A stretch of DNA of 64,000 nt from Saccharibacillus sp. CPCC 101409 (GCF_030518235.1 NZ_JAULSA010000003.1:496001-560000); one strand, 5' to 3'. Shown: positions 1 to 10,240, counted from the first letter of the stretch. A program made the numbers and translations. Notes: a model not told the origin generated them from the sequence alone.

Positions 1-1
1 G

Positions 2-3000
2 CCGCTCAGCGCGCCTTCGGCGAACAATATCGTCGCGGTGAACAATTCGGGCAGCGATAAAGACACCGTAACCGTGTCCGGCGTGCAGACCGGAGATCTG
101 CTGACGATCAGCAGTTACGGCAGCGGAGACGATCCGAACGGGACTCCGATCGACTCCCAATCGGTACCGGCGGCGGGCGCGACGGCCGTAACGCCTCTGA
201 AGCTGGCTCCGGCCGGCGGTTTTGTTATCGTGACGCTCAAGCGCGATTCCCGCGTCAGCGATCCGGTGCGCGCCAGCTACGGCGCCGAATTCGTAGCGGC
301 GCCGGCGCTGGGCGATATTACGATCGTTAACGCGTCCGGGACGGACGGCGATACGGTTGCGGTCAAGAACCTGCCGGACGGCGCCGTTATTGTCGTGACG
401 CCTTATCGCGGCGGCATTGCCGGAACGGCGGTCGAGCGGACCGCTGCCGGCGGCACGGCGTCCGTTACCCTGCCCCTGGCCGCTGCCGGCGGCTCGGTTA
501 CGGTAAGCATCACGGTGAATACGATTTCCAGCGAAGTCACTACAGCGGTGTACGGAGCGGAGTTTGTGGCTCCGGCCGCCGTGCTGAGCATCGACAACGA
601 GCCGGGCACAAGCGGCGACTCGGTCCAAATCGGCAGTCTGACGGCCGGAGACAAGTACGAAGTCGTCAGCTACGATCTCTCCAATGCGGTAGTCGCCCGC
701 GTAAACGCCGCGGCCGATGCCGATTCGGCGCAGGTCGCCATCGCTCTGGCTCCCGGAGGCGGTCACGTCGAAGTGATCGTTACCCGCACCGGACTGGATG
801 CGTCCGATATTGTACAAAGCGTGCCCGCCTCGCTGTCCTACAATGCCGAGATCGTGCCGGCGCCGCTGTTCAATCTGATTACCGTGATTAACAATCCGGA
901 CGATAAAGACACGGTGAGCGTTAACGGGCTTGAACCGGGAGACTTTATCAACGTTTACAACGAAGACGGAAGCGATCTGCTCGGAGCGAGCTTGTCGGGA
1001 GCGGACGCTTCCGGCGCAAATTCCGCGAAAGTGATCCTGAATCCGGCCGGCGGGAGCGTACGCGTTACGATCGTGCGCGGCGGGTCGGAAAGCGCGAGTA
1101 CACTTACGCCTTACCGGAACGAGACGGTGATGCCGCCTGCGGCAGACAAGATCTCGATCGTCAACGCGGTCGGCGACGACGATACAATCAGTATCTCCGG
1201 CCTTGAAGAAAACGACCTTTTTACCGTGTATGAAAATGGCGTGAGTCTGGGTTCGCAGGCGGCGGGAGCCGACGGAACCGCAGTGCTCGGCAATGTGAAG
1301 CTGAATGCAAACGGCGGCGCGATCCAGGCGTTTATCGCGCGCCGCGGCGTTGTCAGTCTGCCTACGCAGATTCCTTATCTGCCGGAAGAAGTGCCGGCGC
1401 CTTCGGCGGACGATATTACCGTCGACAACGTGCCCAATACGACTGCGGGCGCAGTCGATACCGTTACGGTAACGCAGGGGCTGAAAGACGGCGACATCCT
1501 GAATGTGTACGACTTCCTGTACAATCTGGTCGGTTCCAGCGCCGCAGTCTCTGGCGGAACGGGAACAGCCGCGGCCCCGATTCCGGCCAATCTGGAAACG
1601 GCGGGCGGAAGCCTGTACGTCGCGATCAAACGCGGCGGTCAATCGAGTGTTTATACGCTGGTGAACTACGGAGCGGAAAAGGTCTCTCCGATCGACCCTG
1701 CGCTGGTAGAGGTGATGAACGAGCCTAACGATAACGACAAAATCGTCGTGGACGGACTGTATGCCGGCGAGAGCGTACGCGCCTACGGCGGCAACGGCAT
1801 GGTTATCGGCGTCAAGAAAGCCGACGCCGACGGCTCCGTCACCATCGATCTGACTTTCCCGCCTGTCGGCGGAACGGTGACGCTGGTCCGGGTGCGCGGC
1901 GGCATCGAAAGCACGGGCATAACCGTCGCGGTCGATCCGGAACAGGTTCCCGCCGTGGCAAACGAATGGCTGGACGCCGATAATTTGACGGGACCTCTGG
2001 ACGTTGTCCGGGTCAATCTGGCAAACGCCGATTTCCTGCCGGGCGATATCTATATCGCGTACGACGAAAATATGACGGAGCTCGGCCGTTCGCCGGGCGT
2101 TCCGACAGGCGGCGTGCTGACGATCCCGGCCGCCCTGCATCCGAACGGAGGCAGCGTGCGGGTCGCTCTCCAGCGGCGCGGAGTCAACGGCCTTCCGGGA
2201 ACCTTTAAGTACGAAGCGGAAGCCGCGGCTCCGGGAGCCGGTCCTTCGGCGGCCGATATTACCGTTACGAACGACGCCGGCGGCAGCGATACCGTCGTCG
2301 TCGATTACCTGGCGGCGGGCGAGATTGTGGTCGTATACAATGCGGCCGGACAAGAAATTGCGCGCCGCACGGCCGAAGCCGACGGCAGCCTGACGATTCC
2401 CGTCAACCTGGCCGATGCCGCGGCCGGCCGGATCTCGGTCTCGGTTGTCCGCGGCCAGGTCGAGAGCGCCCGCACGACGAAAGAATATTCGGCGGTCGCT
2501 GCTTCGCAGCCGGCCGTGCCTTCGGAACAATCCGTTACGATTGCGCGTTCGGCCGATCCGTCCGTTGAAGACGAAATCATGGTCGACGGTCTGCTCGAAG
2601 GCGATCTGGTTACGTTCTACGACGACAACAAAACGCAGCTGGGCACGGCGACGGCCAATGCTTCCGGCGTCGCTGCGCTGCGTACGCTGCGGCTCAAGCT
2701 GTATGCGAGCACGATTACGTTGAACGTAAACCGGAACGGAGCCGTCAGCGGTCCGCTGGCGGTCGACTATCCGGCCCGCGCTTCGGCTGTCGTTCCGCCG
2801 AAAGCCGCCGATATCCAGGTCGTGAACGATGTGGGCACGGCAAACGACAGCGTGACGGTGGCGAATGTGACCGCCGGCGACGTAATCCGCGTGTATACCG
2901 CGGACGGCAGCGTACTGATCGGCGAGGTCCGGGCATCTGGCGCGTCGGCCTTCGTGCCGGTGCAGTTGGGCGCGGCTCCGGGAGCGGTGCGCGTCAGTAT

Positions 3001-6000
3001 TGTGAAGGGCGATACCGAGAGCATCGGCACATTGAAGCCGTACGCGGCCGAGCCGTTCGCGACGCCTGCGCCTTACGCGGCGGACGTGACGGTCGTGAAT
3101 GCTCCGGGCAGTGCCGGAGACGAAGTGACGCTCGACGGCGTGCAGAGCGGCGATGTGGTTCGCGTGTATGAAGGAAACGCGGCTCAGCCGATCGGTATCG
3201 CGACGGCGGCGGGCTACAGCGTGACGGTTCCGGTCGCGCTCAATCCGGCCGGAGGCAGCGTGCGCGTCAGCGTCGAACGCGGCGGTTCGGAAAGCGACCG
3301 CTCCGCGCCGGTTCCTTACAAGGCGGAAGCTTCGCCTGCGGTGCGTCCGGATGCGCCGGCCAAGAACGAGATCCATGCGGTGAATGCCGCGGGCGATCTG
3401 AACGATACGGTCAAGGTCGATAACGTGCAGTTCGGCGATCTCGTGAAGGTGTACGACGCGGACGGAGGCGGCCTGCTGGCCCAGCTCGCGCGCAGCGATG
3501 CCGGCAGCGGCGAGCTGGTTATTCCGGTCGTATTGAAAAAGACCGCCGGCGGCGTACAGGTTGCCATCGTGCGCGGCGGTCTGGAAAGCGACAAATCCGT
3601 TCGGGCGGACTATGATGCCGAACCTGCGGCGCAGCGTCCGGACGCGCCGAAAGCGGGCGATATCAAGCCGGTGAACAACGCCGGCAAGCTGAACGATACG
3701 GTAACGGTAGAGGACGTGCAAACCGGCGATATCGTAAAAGTATACGATGTCGACGGAGGCGCTCCGCTGGCCGAGTTTGTCCGTACGGAAGCGGGTACGG
3801 GACGCGTAACGATTCCCGTGATCCTGAACGCCGGCGAAGGCAAAGTAAAAGTTTCGATTACGCGCGGCGGCGCGGAAAGCGAGTTCTCCGTTCCTGTCGC
3901 TTACGAGGCGGAGAAAGCCGAACCCGTGGAACCGACTAACCCGCAGCCGGCCGCTCCATCGAAGAACAAGATCGAAGTCAATAACGCAAGCGGCGTATTG
4001 TCCGACACGGTCGTTGTCAGAGAGGTGGTGCAGTCGGGCGACATCGTCAAAGTCTACAAAGCCGGCAGCAGTATTCTGCTGGCCCAACTGGCCCGGATCG
4101 AATCCGGCGCCGGCGATCTGGAAATCCCGGTCGCGCTCGATCCAAGCGGCGGCGAAGTGGAAGTGACGATCGTGCGCGGCGGCGTGGAAAGCGACCGCTC
4201 CGAAGCGGTGGAATACGATGCCGAAAAGTCCGATCCGAATCCGGGTACGCCTACTGACCCGGGAACGCCGAATCCGGGAACTCCGGACCCTGGAACTCCG
4301 GGACCGGGTACGCCGACTCCGACGAAGCCCGATACGCCGGACTCCGGCGATATCACCGTCGTTAACAATTCCGGCAGAACGCCGGACAGCGTAACGGTTG
4401 AGAAGGTGACGGCGGGCGATATCGTCGCCGTTTACCTGAACGGTACGCTGATCGGCAGCGCCGTCTCCGCGGGAGGCAATGTGACCGTGGCGGTTGCGCT
4501 GACGCCGGAAACGGGAAGCGTCGAGGTCCGCATTATCCGCGGAACGCTGGAAAGCGAAGGCGCTTCGAAGGGGTACGACGCGGAAGAGATTGCGACGCCT
4601 AGCGTCAATGTATCCGCTGCCGATTCTTCCGGCGCGGCTCTGGTCGTCGTCGGCAATGTGCTGGCGGGCGACAAAGTCACGCTGAGCGTAAACGGCGCGT
4701 CCGTAGGAACGACAGAGGTGCAGGCGGACGGCAGCGTGACGATTCAACTGCCGCAAGGAGCTCTTAGCGGAAACGGTACGATCGAAGCGATCGTGCAGCG
4801 CGGAAACTTGAACAGCCCTTCGGCAAACGGAAACTACAGCGTTCCGCCGTCTCCGGTAGATCCGGGCACCGGCGTTCCGCAGCCGACTCAGGTCGATATT
4901 TCGCGAGACGGAAACAGCAGCGGCGGCACGGTTACCGTTGGCGGATTGACGTCCGGCGATACCGTGCTGGTCAACGGAGGCGCGGATAACGGCGGCTGGA
5001 CTTCCCAGCCGGCCGAGACCGATACGGCTTCCGTCGCGGTTACGCTGGACGACAACGGCGGAGTGCTCAATATCGCGATTTCCCGCGAAGGCAGCACGGG
5101 GGCGGCAGTCGGCTTCCTGTACGGACCGGTACAAACGCCTCCGGCCGCGCCTCAAGCGCCTCAAACGCCGGATTCGGGTTCCGTAACCGTCGGCGGCGGC
5201 CAGCCGGGATCTTCCGATCCGGTGACCGTGAGTGTGAACGGAGTCGTCGAAGGCGACATCGTGACGGTGTACGCGGAAGACGGAACGACCGTTATCGGCC
5301 GCGCCGTTGTCGGGCCGAACCAGACGAGCGTAGTCGTGCCGATCACCGCTTCGGCGGGCGAAACGGGCAATGCTCAAGTGACGGTAACGAGAGTCGGCCA
5401 GGAAAGCGGCCAGCTCCCGGTTCAGCTTCCCGACAGCGGCGGGGGCAATCCCGATCCGGGCAGCGGTAATCCCGGCGGAAATCCCGGAGGCAATCCGGGA
5501 ACGCAGGCGCCCGAACTCAAAGAAGCGAATATCGTCATCGGCGACCGTACGAACGGAACGAGCACCGTTTCGGTCAGCGGCGTGAAAGAAGGCGATACGA
5601 TTACCGTTTATGCGCAGAACGGAACGACGATTCTGGATCGCGTTGTCGTGACGGCCGCGCAGGAGAAGAACGGAAGCGTCGAAATTCCGGTCGTCCTGGG
5701 CGACTCGGCGGGCACGATCAAAGTTCAAGTCGTTCGGGATAATAAAGCAAGCGAAGTTGTCGGAAAAGATTACACCGCGGTTCCTTCGAATCTGCCGGGA
5801 CCGGCGGAAGGCGACGTCGCTATCGCAAGCGTGCCCGGCGTCGGCGATACGGTAACGGTCCAGAATCTCAAGCCGGGCGACGTCGTGATCGTTTACGCCG
5901 CGAACGGCACGACCGTGCTTCAGCGCGAAGTGGTCAAGAGCGGCGAAACCAGCGTTCAGGTACCCGTTTCGCTGAATCCTGAGGCCGATCATCTGCAAGT

Positions 6001-6900
6001 TGTGGTGGTCCGAGGCGGCGTAACGAGCAGCCCGACGAAGGTGAATTACACGGTCGATACTCCGACTGTTCCGTCCGTGCCGTCCGTGCCGGCGCTGCCA
6101 AGCGCCGATATCACGGTAAACAATCTGTCGGGCAGCGCAGACAGAGTCACGGTAAACAACGTCAAGCCGGGCGATATTATCATCGTGTATACGGAAGACG
6201 GCCTGACGATCCTGGACCGTATTACGGTTCCGGCGGGAAGCACAAAAGTCGACGTTCCGGTCGCGCTGAACGCATCCGGCGGCAAAGTCCGCGTAGCGGT
6301 GGCTCGCGGCGGAGTCACGAGCGCCGCGACGCTCGTCTCGTATGACGCCGAACCGCAGGCGCCGGTTACGGCTCCGATCCCGGCGGCTTCGGTCAGCATC
6401 GTCAACAATGCGGGCTCCGTCGATACTGTCGAAGCGACGGGACTGCAGGCGGGTGACATCGTCACGATCTACGCGCCGAACGGTACAACGGTGCTGGGCC
6501 GGGCGACGGTGCCCGCAGGGGCGACCAGCGTCAAAGTAAACGTGACGCTCGGCGCATCCGCAGGCAAGATCCGCGTCTCGGTGCTGAGAGGCGCAGTCGA
6601 AAGCGCGGCGACCGAAGTCGATTATACGGCGGAAGCGCCGAGCGTACCGGCTCTGCCGGCAGTCAATATCGCCGTGACCAATAACGGCGCTTCGAGCAGC
6701 GTGCGGATCGGCGGCGTGCAGCCGGGCGATATCGTCACGGTTTACGCCGCAAACGGAGTTACCGTGCTGGGCCGGGTTACGGTTCCGGCGGGAGCGACGA
6801 GCGTCAGCATTCCGGTTACGCTGGACGCGGCGGGCGGCCGCATCCAGGCCGCGGTAACCCGCGGAGGCGTAAGCAGCACTGCGACCGTGCAGACTTACGC
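2..6900 (+). repeat. About 24 tandem coding repeats of roughly 0.26-0.32 kb
   Basis: Tandem in-frame repeats encode beta-rich units starting with an N-N/N-A-containing strand and ending with Y-x-A-E. The last five units (from about base 5510) share an extra block NGTTVLxR between the GDIV strand and the hydrophobic strand. They are closer to each other than to the N-terminal units, which suggests recent duplication at the 3' end. Confidence 0.8.
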
Positions 6901-7732
6901 GGCCGTGAATACGGGCGGAGGAACGCCCGGAGGCGGTACCGGCGGAGGCAATACCGGCGGAGGAGCAGGCGGCGGCGCGGGCGGCAATACCGGAGGCGCG
7001 GCGGGCGGAAGCCCGGCAGCCGGCGGCGAAACGACGCCGGCCAATACTCCGGCCGCTGCGGCCAACGGTACAGGCAGCAATCCGGTAACGGCGCAGAATG
7101 CGTCGGAAGGCGAAGAATTCGGCGAAAGCGGCCGCAGCGTCAAGCTGACGAGCCGCGGCAGCCAGACGTTCAACGATATTCAGGGCCACTGGGCCCAAGG
7201 CGCGATCGAACGCCTGGCTTCGCTGGGCGTGATCGACGGCAAGGACGCGAATACGTTCGATACGGACAGCAGCGTCACCCGGGCCGAATTCACCAAGATG
7301 GTTTCGTCGCTGCTGGGCGTGGCTTCCGACAAAGATCCGCAGTTTAACGACGTGGACGGAAGCGACTGGCACGGAAAGTATGTACAGGGCGCGTTCGAGC
7401 AGGGCATCGTCAACGGTTACGGCGACGGAAGCTTCCAGCCGGATCAAACGGTCTCGCGCCAGGAAATGACGCAGATCATGATGAATGCCATGAAGTGGCT
7501 GCAATCGGACGTATTCACCGACGATCCGGATTACGCGAAAGCCATGACGTACAAAGATTACTCCAGCGTCGGCAAATGGGCGCAGGAACCGATGTCCCGC
7601 ATGCTGCACGAAGGCCTGATTATCGGCAAGCCGGGCAACAACCTCGATCCGAAAGGCAATGCGACGCGCGCGGAAGCCGCAACCGTCATTTCGAGACTGC
7701 TCGACCGCATGAGCGACAACTTCGTCCGTTAA
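2..7732 (+). CDS. Giant repeat protein with C-terminal SLH domains (5' end outside window)
   Basis: Secreted surface protein, inferred to bind the cell wall through its C-terminus. The reading frame is open from base 2, and a repeat begins before the first possible internal start (GTG at 38), so the true start is upstream. The 2576 visible residues hold about 24 repeats of 85-105 residues (to about residue 2300). Each repeat has the pattern D-I-T-V-x-N, DTVTV, GDIVTVY, an A/G-rich turn, VxRGG and a closing Y-x-A-E. A Pro/Gly linker (about 1405-1440) and a Gly-rich linker (about 2300-2345) separate blocks. Three SLH domains follow from about residue 2390; the first and third carry TRAE and the second has SRQE. 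SLH TRAE motifs typically bind pyruvylated secondary wall polymer. I see no cysteine and no enzyme motif. Role unknown: S-layer component or adhesin are both possible. Confidence 0.88.
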   Translation, partial: PLSAPSANNIVAVNNSGSDKDTVTVSGVQTGDLLTISSYGSGDDPNGTPIDSQSVPAAGATAVTPLKLAPAGGFVIVTLKRDSRVSDPVRASYGAEFVAAPALGDITIVNASGTDGDTVAVKNLPDGAVIVVTPYRGGIAGTAVERTAAGGTASVTLPLAAAGGSVTVSITVNTISSEVTTAVYGAEFVAPAAVLSIDNEPGTSGDSVQIGSLTAGDKYEVVSYDLSNAVVARVNAAADADSAQVAIALAPGGGHVEVIVTRTGLDASDIVQSVPASLSYNAEIVPAPLFNLITVINNPDDKDTVSVNGLEPGDFINVYNEDGSDLLGASLSGADASGANSAKVILNPAGGSVRVTIVRGGSESASTLTPYRNETVMPPAADKISIVNAVGDDDTISISGLEENDLFTVYENGVSLGSQAAGADGTAVLGNVKLNANGGAIQAFIARRGVVSLPTQIPYLPEEVPAPSADDITVDNVPNTTAGAVDTVTVTQGLKDGDILNVYDFLYNLVGSSAAVSGGTGTAAAPIPANLETAGGSLYVAIKRGGQSSVYTLVNYGAEKVSPIDPALVEVMNEPNDNDKIVVDGLYAGESVRAYGGNGMVIGVKKADADGSVTIDLTFPPVGGTVTLVRVRGGIESTGITVAVDPEQVPAVANEWLDADNLTGPLDVVRVNLANADFLPGDIYIAYDENMTELGRSPGVPTGGVLTIPAALHPNGGSVRVALQRRGVNGLPGTFKYEAEAAAPGAGPSAADITVTNDAGGSDTVVVDYLAAGEIVVVYNAAGQEIARRTAEADGSLTIPVNLADAAAGRISVSVVRGQVESARTTKEYSAVAASQPAVPSEQSVTIARSADPSVEDEIMVDGLLEGDLVTFYDDNKTQLGTATANASGVAALRTLRLKLYASTITLNVNRNGAVSGPLAVDYPARASAVVPPKAADIQVVNDVGTANDSVTVANVTAGDVIRVYTADGSVLIGEVRASGASAFVPVQLGAAPGAVRVSIVKGDTESIGTLKPYAAEPFATPAPYAADVTVVNAPGSAGDEVTLDGVQSGDVVRVYEGNAAQPIGIATAAGYSVTVPVALNPAGGSVRVSVERGGSESDRSAPVPYKAEASPAVRPDAPAKNEIHAVNAAGDLNDTVKVDNVQFGDLVKVYDADGGGLLAQLARSDAGSGELVIPVVLKKTAGGVQVAIVRGGLESDKSVRADYDAEPAAQRPDAPKAGDIKPVNNAGKLNDTVTVEDVQTGDIVKVYDVDGGAPLAEFVRTEAGTGRVTIPVILNAGEGKVKVSITRGGAESEFSVPVAYEAEKAEPVEPTNPQPAAPSKNKIEVNNASGVLSDTVVVREVVQSGDIVKVYKAGSSILLAQLARIESGAGDLEIPVALDPSGGEVEVTIVRGGVESDRSEAVEYDAEKSDPNPGTPTDPGTPNPGTPDPGTPGPGTPTPTKPDTPDSGDITVVNNSGRTPDSVTVEKVTAGDIVAVYLNGTLIGSAVSAGGNVTVAVALTPETGSVEVRIIRGTLESEGASKGYDAEEIATPSVNVSAADSSGAALVVVGNVLAGDKVTLSVNGASVGTTEVQADGSVTIQLPQGALSGNGTIEAIVQRGNLNSPSANGNYSVPPSPVDPGTGVPQPTQVDISRDGNSSGGTVTVGGLTSGDTVLVNGGADNGGWTSQPAETDTASVAVTLDDNGGVLNIAISREGSTGAAVGFLYGPVQTPPAAPQAPQTPDSGSVTVGGGQPGSSDPVTVSVNGVVEGDIVTVYAEDGTTVIGRAVVGPNQTSVVVPITASAGETGNAQVTVTRVGQESGQLPVQLPDSGGGNPDPGSGNPGGNPGGNPGTQAPELKEANIVIGDRTNGTSTVSVSGVKEGDTITVYAQNGTTILDRVVVTAAQEKNGSVEIPVVLGDSAGTIKVQVVRDNKASEVVGKDYTAVPSNLPGPAEGDVAIASVPGVGDTVTVQNLKPGDVVIVYAANGTTVLQREVVKSGETSVQVPVSLNPEADHLQVVVVRGGVTSSPTKVNYTVDTPTVPSVPSVPALPSADITVNNLSGSADRVTVNNVKPGDIIIVYTEDGLTILDRITVPAGSTKVDVPVALNASGGKVRVAVARGGVTSAATLVSYDAEPQAPVTAPIPAASVSIVNNAGSVDTVEATGLQAGDIVTIYAPNGTTVLGRATVPAGATSVKVNVTLGASAGKIRVSVLRGAVESAATEVDYTAEAPSVPALPAVNIAVTNNGASSSVRIGGVQPGDIVTVYAANGVTVLGRVTVPAGATSVSIPVTLDAAGGRIQAAVTRGGVSSTATVQTYAAVNTGGGTPGGGTGGGNTGGGAGGGAGGNTGGAAGGSPAAGGETTPANTPAAAANGTGSNPVTAQNASEGEEFGESGRSVKLTSRGSQTFNDIQGHWAQGAIERLASLGVIDGKDANTFDTDSSVTRAEFTKMVSSLLGVASDKDPQFNDVDGSDWHGKYVQGAFEQGIVNGYGDGSFQPDQTVSRQEMTQIMMNAMKWLQSDVFTDDPDYAKAMTYKDYSSVGKWAQEPMSRMLHEGLIIGKPGNNLDPKGNATRAEAATVISRLLDRMSDNFVR

Positions 7733-7800
7733 TACCGAGAGAACATGGATACAATCAAGCCGCAGCGGCGCAAAGGCGCGGCGCACACGACGCAAGGGAG

Positions 7801-7823
7801 GAATCCGCACGATCGGCGGATTC
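7801..7823. other. Perfect 8-bp inverted repeat after the SLH gene
   Basis: GAATCCGC and GCGGATTC flank a 7-base loop about 70 bases after the SLH stop. There is no T-run, so it is at best an RNA-stabilising hairpin. The real terminator is probably the one at 7890-7930. Confidence 0.35.
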
Positions 7824-7889
7824 TGCCCGGCGCCGGCTTGAGCTTTAATCCAACCAAGACTTAAAAAAATTCAAAGAAACGCATCGAAA

Positions 7890-7930
7890 AAGGAGACGCT
7901 TTTTTTGCCGGCCGGCAAAAGCGTCTCCTT
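7890..7930. terminator. Bidirectional terminator between SLH gene and cidB
   Basis: A 14-bp stem (AAGGAGACGCTTTT with its complement) closes a short GC-rich loop between two converging genes. The minus strand continues with a T-rich run, so it is strongest for cidB and may also serve the SLH gene. Confidence 0.75.
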
Positions 7931-7983
7931 GTTGTGCTTTCTATGCGGTTTTTCGGCGGCCGTCCGGAACCCGGATCTGCCGC

Positions 7984-8667
7984 TTACCCGAGCAGGCTCA
8001 GCAGCGCCGGAGCGGCCGCCAGCGTGAACAGCGCGGCCAGGATCATCGAGATGCTGGAGATCGTGCCGGTGAGCGGGTTCAGTTCGAAAGCTTTGGAAGT
8101 GCCGGTGCCGTGGGCGCTCGTTCCGAACAGAACGCCGCGGGCGATATCGCCTTCGATGCGCAGCAGCTTCACGACGGAAGGCCCGATCATCGCTCCGAGC
8201 AGTCCGGTCATAATCACGAACACGGCGGTAATCGTCGGCACGCCGCCGATCATCTGCGACACGTTCATCGCGATCGGCGTCGTTACCGAGCGCGGCACGA
8301 GGCTGCTGGCGAGCGAGCCGTCCAGATGCATCAGCCGGGCCAGGAAAGCCGACGACAGCATCGCCATCACGGAACCGAACAGGACGCTGGCGACAATCTC
8401 GCCGGCGTGCTTTTTGAGCGTTTGAAGATTCTTGTACAGCGGAACCGCGAACGCGACCGTGGCGGGCTGAAGCAGTTTGGACAGCCAGACGCCGCCCGCA
8501 TTGTAGCTGGCATACGACGCGTGCGTGGACAGCAGCAGGGCGACGAGCACGATCGGCGTAATCAGCAGCGGAGAGAGATACACCCGCGGGTATTTGCGAT
8601 ACATCCATTTGGCGGCGTAATAGATCAGCAGCGTGGCGGTTAAGTACGTGACGGCTTGAGCGATCAT
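7984..8667 (-). CDS. cidB: CidB/LrgB-family membrane protein
   Basis: Integral membrane protein of the LrgB/CidB (YwbG) family, paired with CidA-type holin-like proteins. These pairs are linked to control of murein hydrolase activity, cell lysis and pyruvate or overflow-metabolite transport. The 227 residues are hydrophobic throughout with several membrane segments. The conserved stretches SLVPRSVTTPIA and LFGTSAHGTGTSKA are characteristic of the family, and the length is normal (about 225-230). The start overlaps the cidA stop by 4 bases (ATGA), implying translational coupling. The divergent LysR gene suggests the CidR-type rather than the LytSR-type arrangement. The cid rather than lrg label rests on that context. 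Confidence 0.85.
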   Translation of the reverse strand: MIAQAVTYLTATLLIYYAAKWMYRKYPRVYLSPLLITPIVLVALLLSTHASYASYNAGGVWLSKLLQPATVAFAVPLYKNLQTLKKHAGEIVASVLFGSVMAMLSSAFLARLMHLDGSLASSLVPRSVTTPIAMNVSQMIGGVPTITAVFVIMTGLLGAMIGPSVVKLLRIEGDIARGVLFGTSAHGTGTSKAFELNPLTGTISSISMILAALFTLAAAPALLSLLG

Positions 8668-9035
8668 GAGTGGGTGCTCTCCTTTCTTTTGGACAATGCC
8701 CCGGCCAGCAGGCCCGAGCTAACCATGACGATGAGGGTGCTGAGCAGCACGACCGCGAAGATGCGGATGCCGTCCTGTTCGAGCAGCGGAATATAGTTCA
8801 TCACGCCGACGGCGGCGGGAATAAAGAACAGCAGCAGTTCGGCCAGCAGCCAGGTGGCGCCGAGTTCGATCCATTCCAGCTTGACGATACGGAATTGCAG
8901 CAGCAGGAAGAGGACGAAGATGCCGAGAATGCTGCCCGGAAGACCGATGTGCATCCAGCTTGCCAGCCGGTTCATCAGCTCGGAGAAGCCCATCAGGACC
9001 GCGATCTGGATCGCGGCGAGCAGCACTTTTTTCAT
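8664..9035 (-). CDS. cidA: CidA/LrgA-family holin-like protein
   Basis: Small membrane protein (123 residues) of the CidA/LrgA (YwbH) family, with four predicted membrane segments and the family stretch GLPGSILGIFVLFLLL. These proteins oligomerise in the membrane in a holin-like way and act with the CidB partner encoded immediately downstream. The C-terminus is short and basic (SKRKES). The start is the ATG at 9035, preceded by an AAAGGAA-type ribosome site. It is the first gene of a two-gene operon transcribed away from the LysR gene. By analogy with B. subtilis ywbHGI and S. aureus cidABR, that regulator probably activates it in response to overflow metabolites; this is inference. Confidence 0.85.
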   Translation of the reverse strand: MKKVLLAAIQIAVLMGFSELMNRLASWMHIGLPGSILGIFVLFLLLQFRIVKLEWIELGATWLLAELLLFFIPAAVGVMNYIPLLEQDGIRIFAVVLLSTLIVMVSSGLLAGALSKRKESTHS

Positions 9036-9073
9036 GGGAGGTTCCTTCTTTCGCTTGGTGTGAAAAATGTTAT

Positions 9074-9085
9074 AGAAAATATTCT
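9074..9085. promoter_or_regulatory. Candidate LysR operator in the cidA-cidR intergenic region
   Basis: AGAAAATATTCT is a near-perfect 12-bp palindrome (one mismatched pair) in the 173-bp AT-rich region between the divergent genes. It fits the loose T-N11-A architecture of LysR-type sites. No experimental motif is available here, so this is a candidate only. Confidence 0.35.
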
Positions 9086-9208
9086 GTAACTCATCTCTGT
9101 AATGAAAATTTTACACGTTATCTTTTCATGAGTAAAATGAATAAAAAGAATAAGAATCATTCCTTATGGTTATGGAACGAATCTTTTCAAAAAAGGAGAT
9201 GAAGCGCG

Positions 9209-10108
9209 GTGGATATCCGGCATCTGGCGTATTTTCTGGAAACGGCCAGGCTCAAAAGCTTTACGCGGGCGGCGGAGTCGCTGTATGTCAGCCAGCCCGC
9301 GGTCAGCAAAGCGATCCGGCAGCTCGAAGAAGAGCTGGGCGCGACGCTGTTCGACCGGATCGGCAAACGCATCGAGCTGACGGACGCCGGACGCGTCGTG
9401 CTGGAGCAGGTGCAGGCGATCACGCAGTCGTTCTCGAATCTGTCGGCGCAGCTCGGCGATCTGGCGGAGCTGCGGCGCGGGCATATCCGCATCGGCCTGC
9501 CGCCGATGGTCGGATCGAGCTTTTTTCCCAAAGTCATCGGCGCGTTCCACGACCGTTATCCCGACGTGACGATGCAGGTATTCGAGGACGGCGCGAAAAA
9601 AGTGGAATCGGACGTGGCGGAAGGGCTGCTGGATATCGGGGTGGTCGTGCTGCCGCTGTCGTTCGACGTGTTCGACTCGTTCCAGTTCGCCGAGGAGCGG
9701 CTGAACCTGATCGTTCCGTCGGCGCACGCGCTGGCGGGAGCGCCGAGCGCCCGGCTGGACGAGCTGGCCCAGGAGAACTTCGTTTTTTTTCGCGAAGATT
9801 TCACGCTGCACGACCGGATTATCGGCGAATGTCTGCAGGCCGGCTTCCAGCCGCGCATCGTGTACGAAAGCTCGCAGTGGGACCTCATCAGCGAGATGGT
9901 GGCGGCCGGGCTCGGCGTGGCGCTGCTGCCGGAAACGATCTGCCGCCAGGCCTCGGGCAAATCCGTCTCCATCGTACCGCTGGAAGAACCGGCGATTCTG
10001 TGGAGGCTCGGCGTGATCTGGCACAGGGACCGGTATCAATCGTACGCGGCGCGCGAATGGATCGCTTTTACGCGGCAGTGGCTGGGCGGAACGCCGATCG
10101 AGGGATAA
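9209..10108 (+). CDS. cidR: LysR-family transcriptional regulator (CidR/YwbI-like)
   Basis: LysR-type regulator of 299 residues. The N-terminal winged helix-turn-helix occupies residues 1-60, with the classic block SFTRAAESLYVSQPAVSKAI, and a LysR substrate-binding domain spans about 88-290. The start is GTG at 9209, chosen because an AAAAGGAGAT ribosome site lies 9-18 bases upstream and MDIRHL is the usual LysR N-terminus. It is divergent from cidAB, the standard arrangement for a LysR activator of the neighbouring promoter. The effector cannot be read from the sequence; acetate or pyruvate metabolism is expected by analogy with CidR. The symbol is given on context. Confidence 0.8.
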   Translation: MDIRHLAYFLETARLKSFTRAAESLYVSQPAVSKAIRQLEEELGATLFDRIGKRIELTDAGRVVLEQVQAITQSFSNLSAQLGDLAELRRGHIRIGLPPMVGSSFFPKVIGAFHDRYPDVTMQVFEDGAKKVESDVAEGLLDIGVVVLPLSFDVFDSFQFAEERLNLIVPSAHALAGAPSARLDELAQENFVFFREDFTLHDRIIGECLQAGFQPRIVYESSQWDLISEMVAAGLGVALLPETICRQASGKSVSIVPLEEPAILWRLGVIWHRDRYQSYAAREWIAFTRQWLGGTPIEG

Positions 10109-10240
10109 ACCGCTTCCGGAGTTACAAACAGGGACAATAGTTATTTAGTGACATCGTTCATAGGACTTGCCGAAGAACGGCCGCTATACTGGATATATTG
10201 CAGCACGCGGTTTGCCGTTTTATCGAAAGGGAGAACGATC

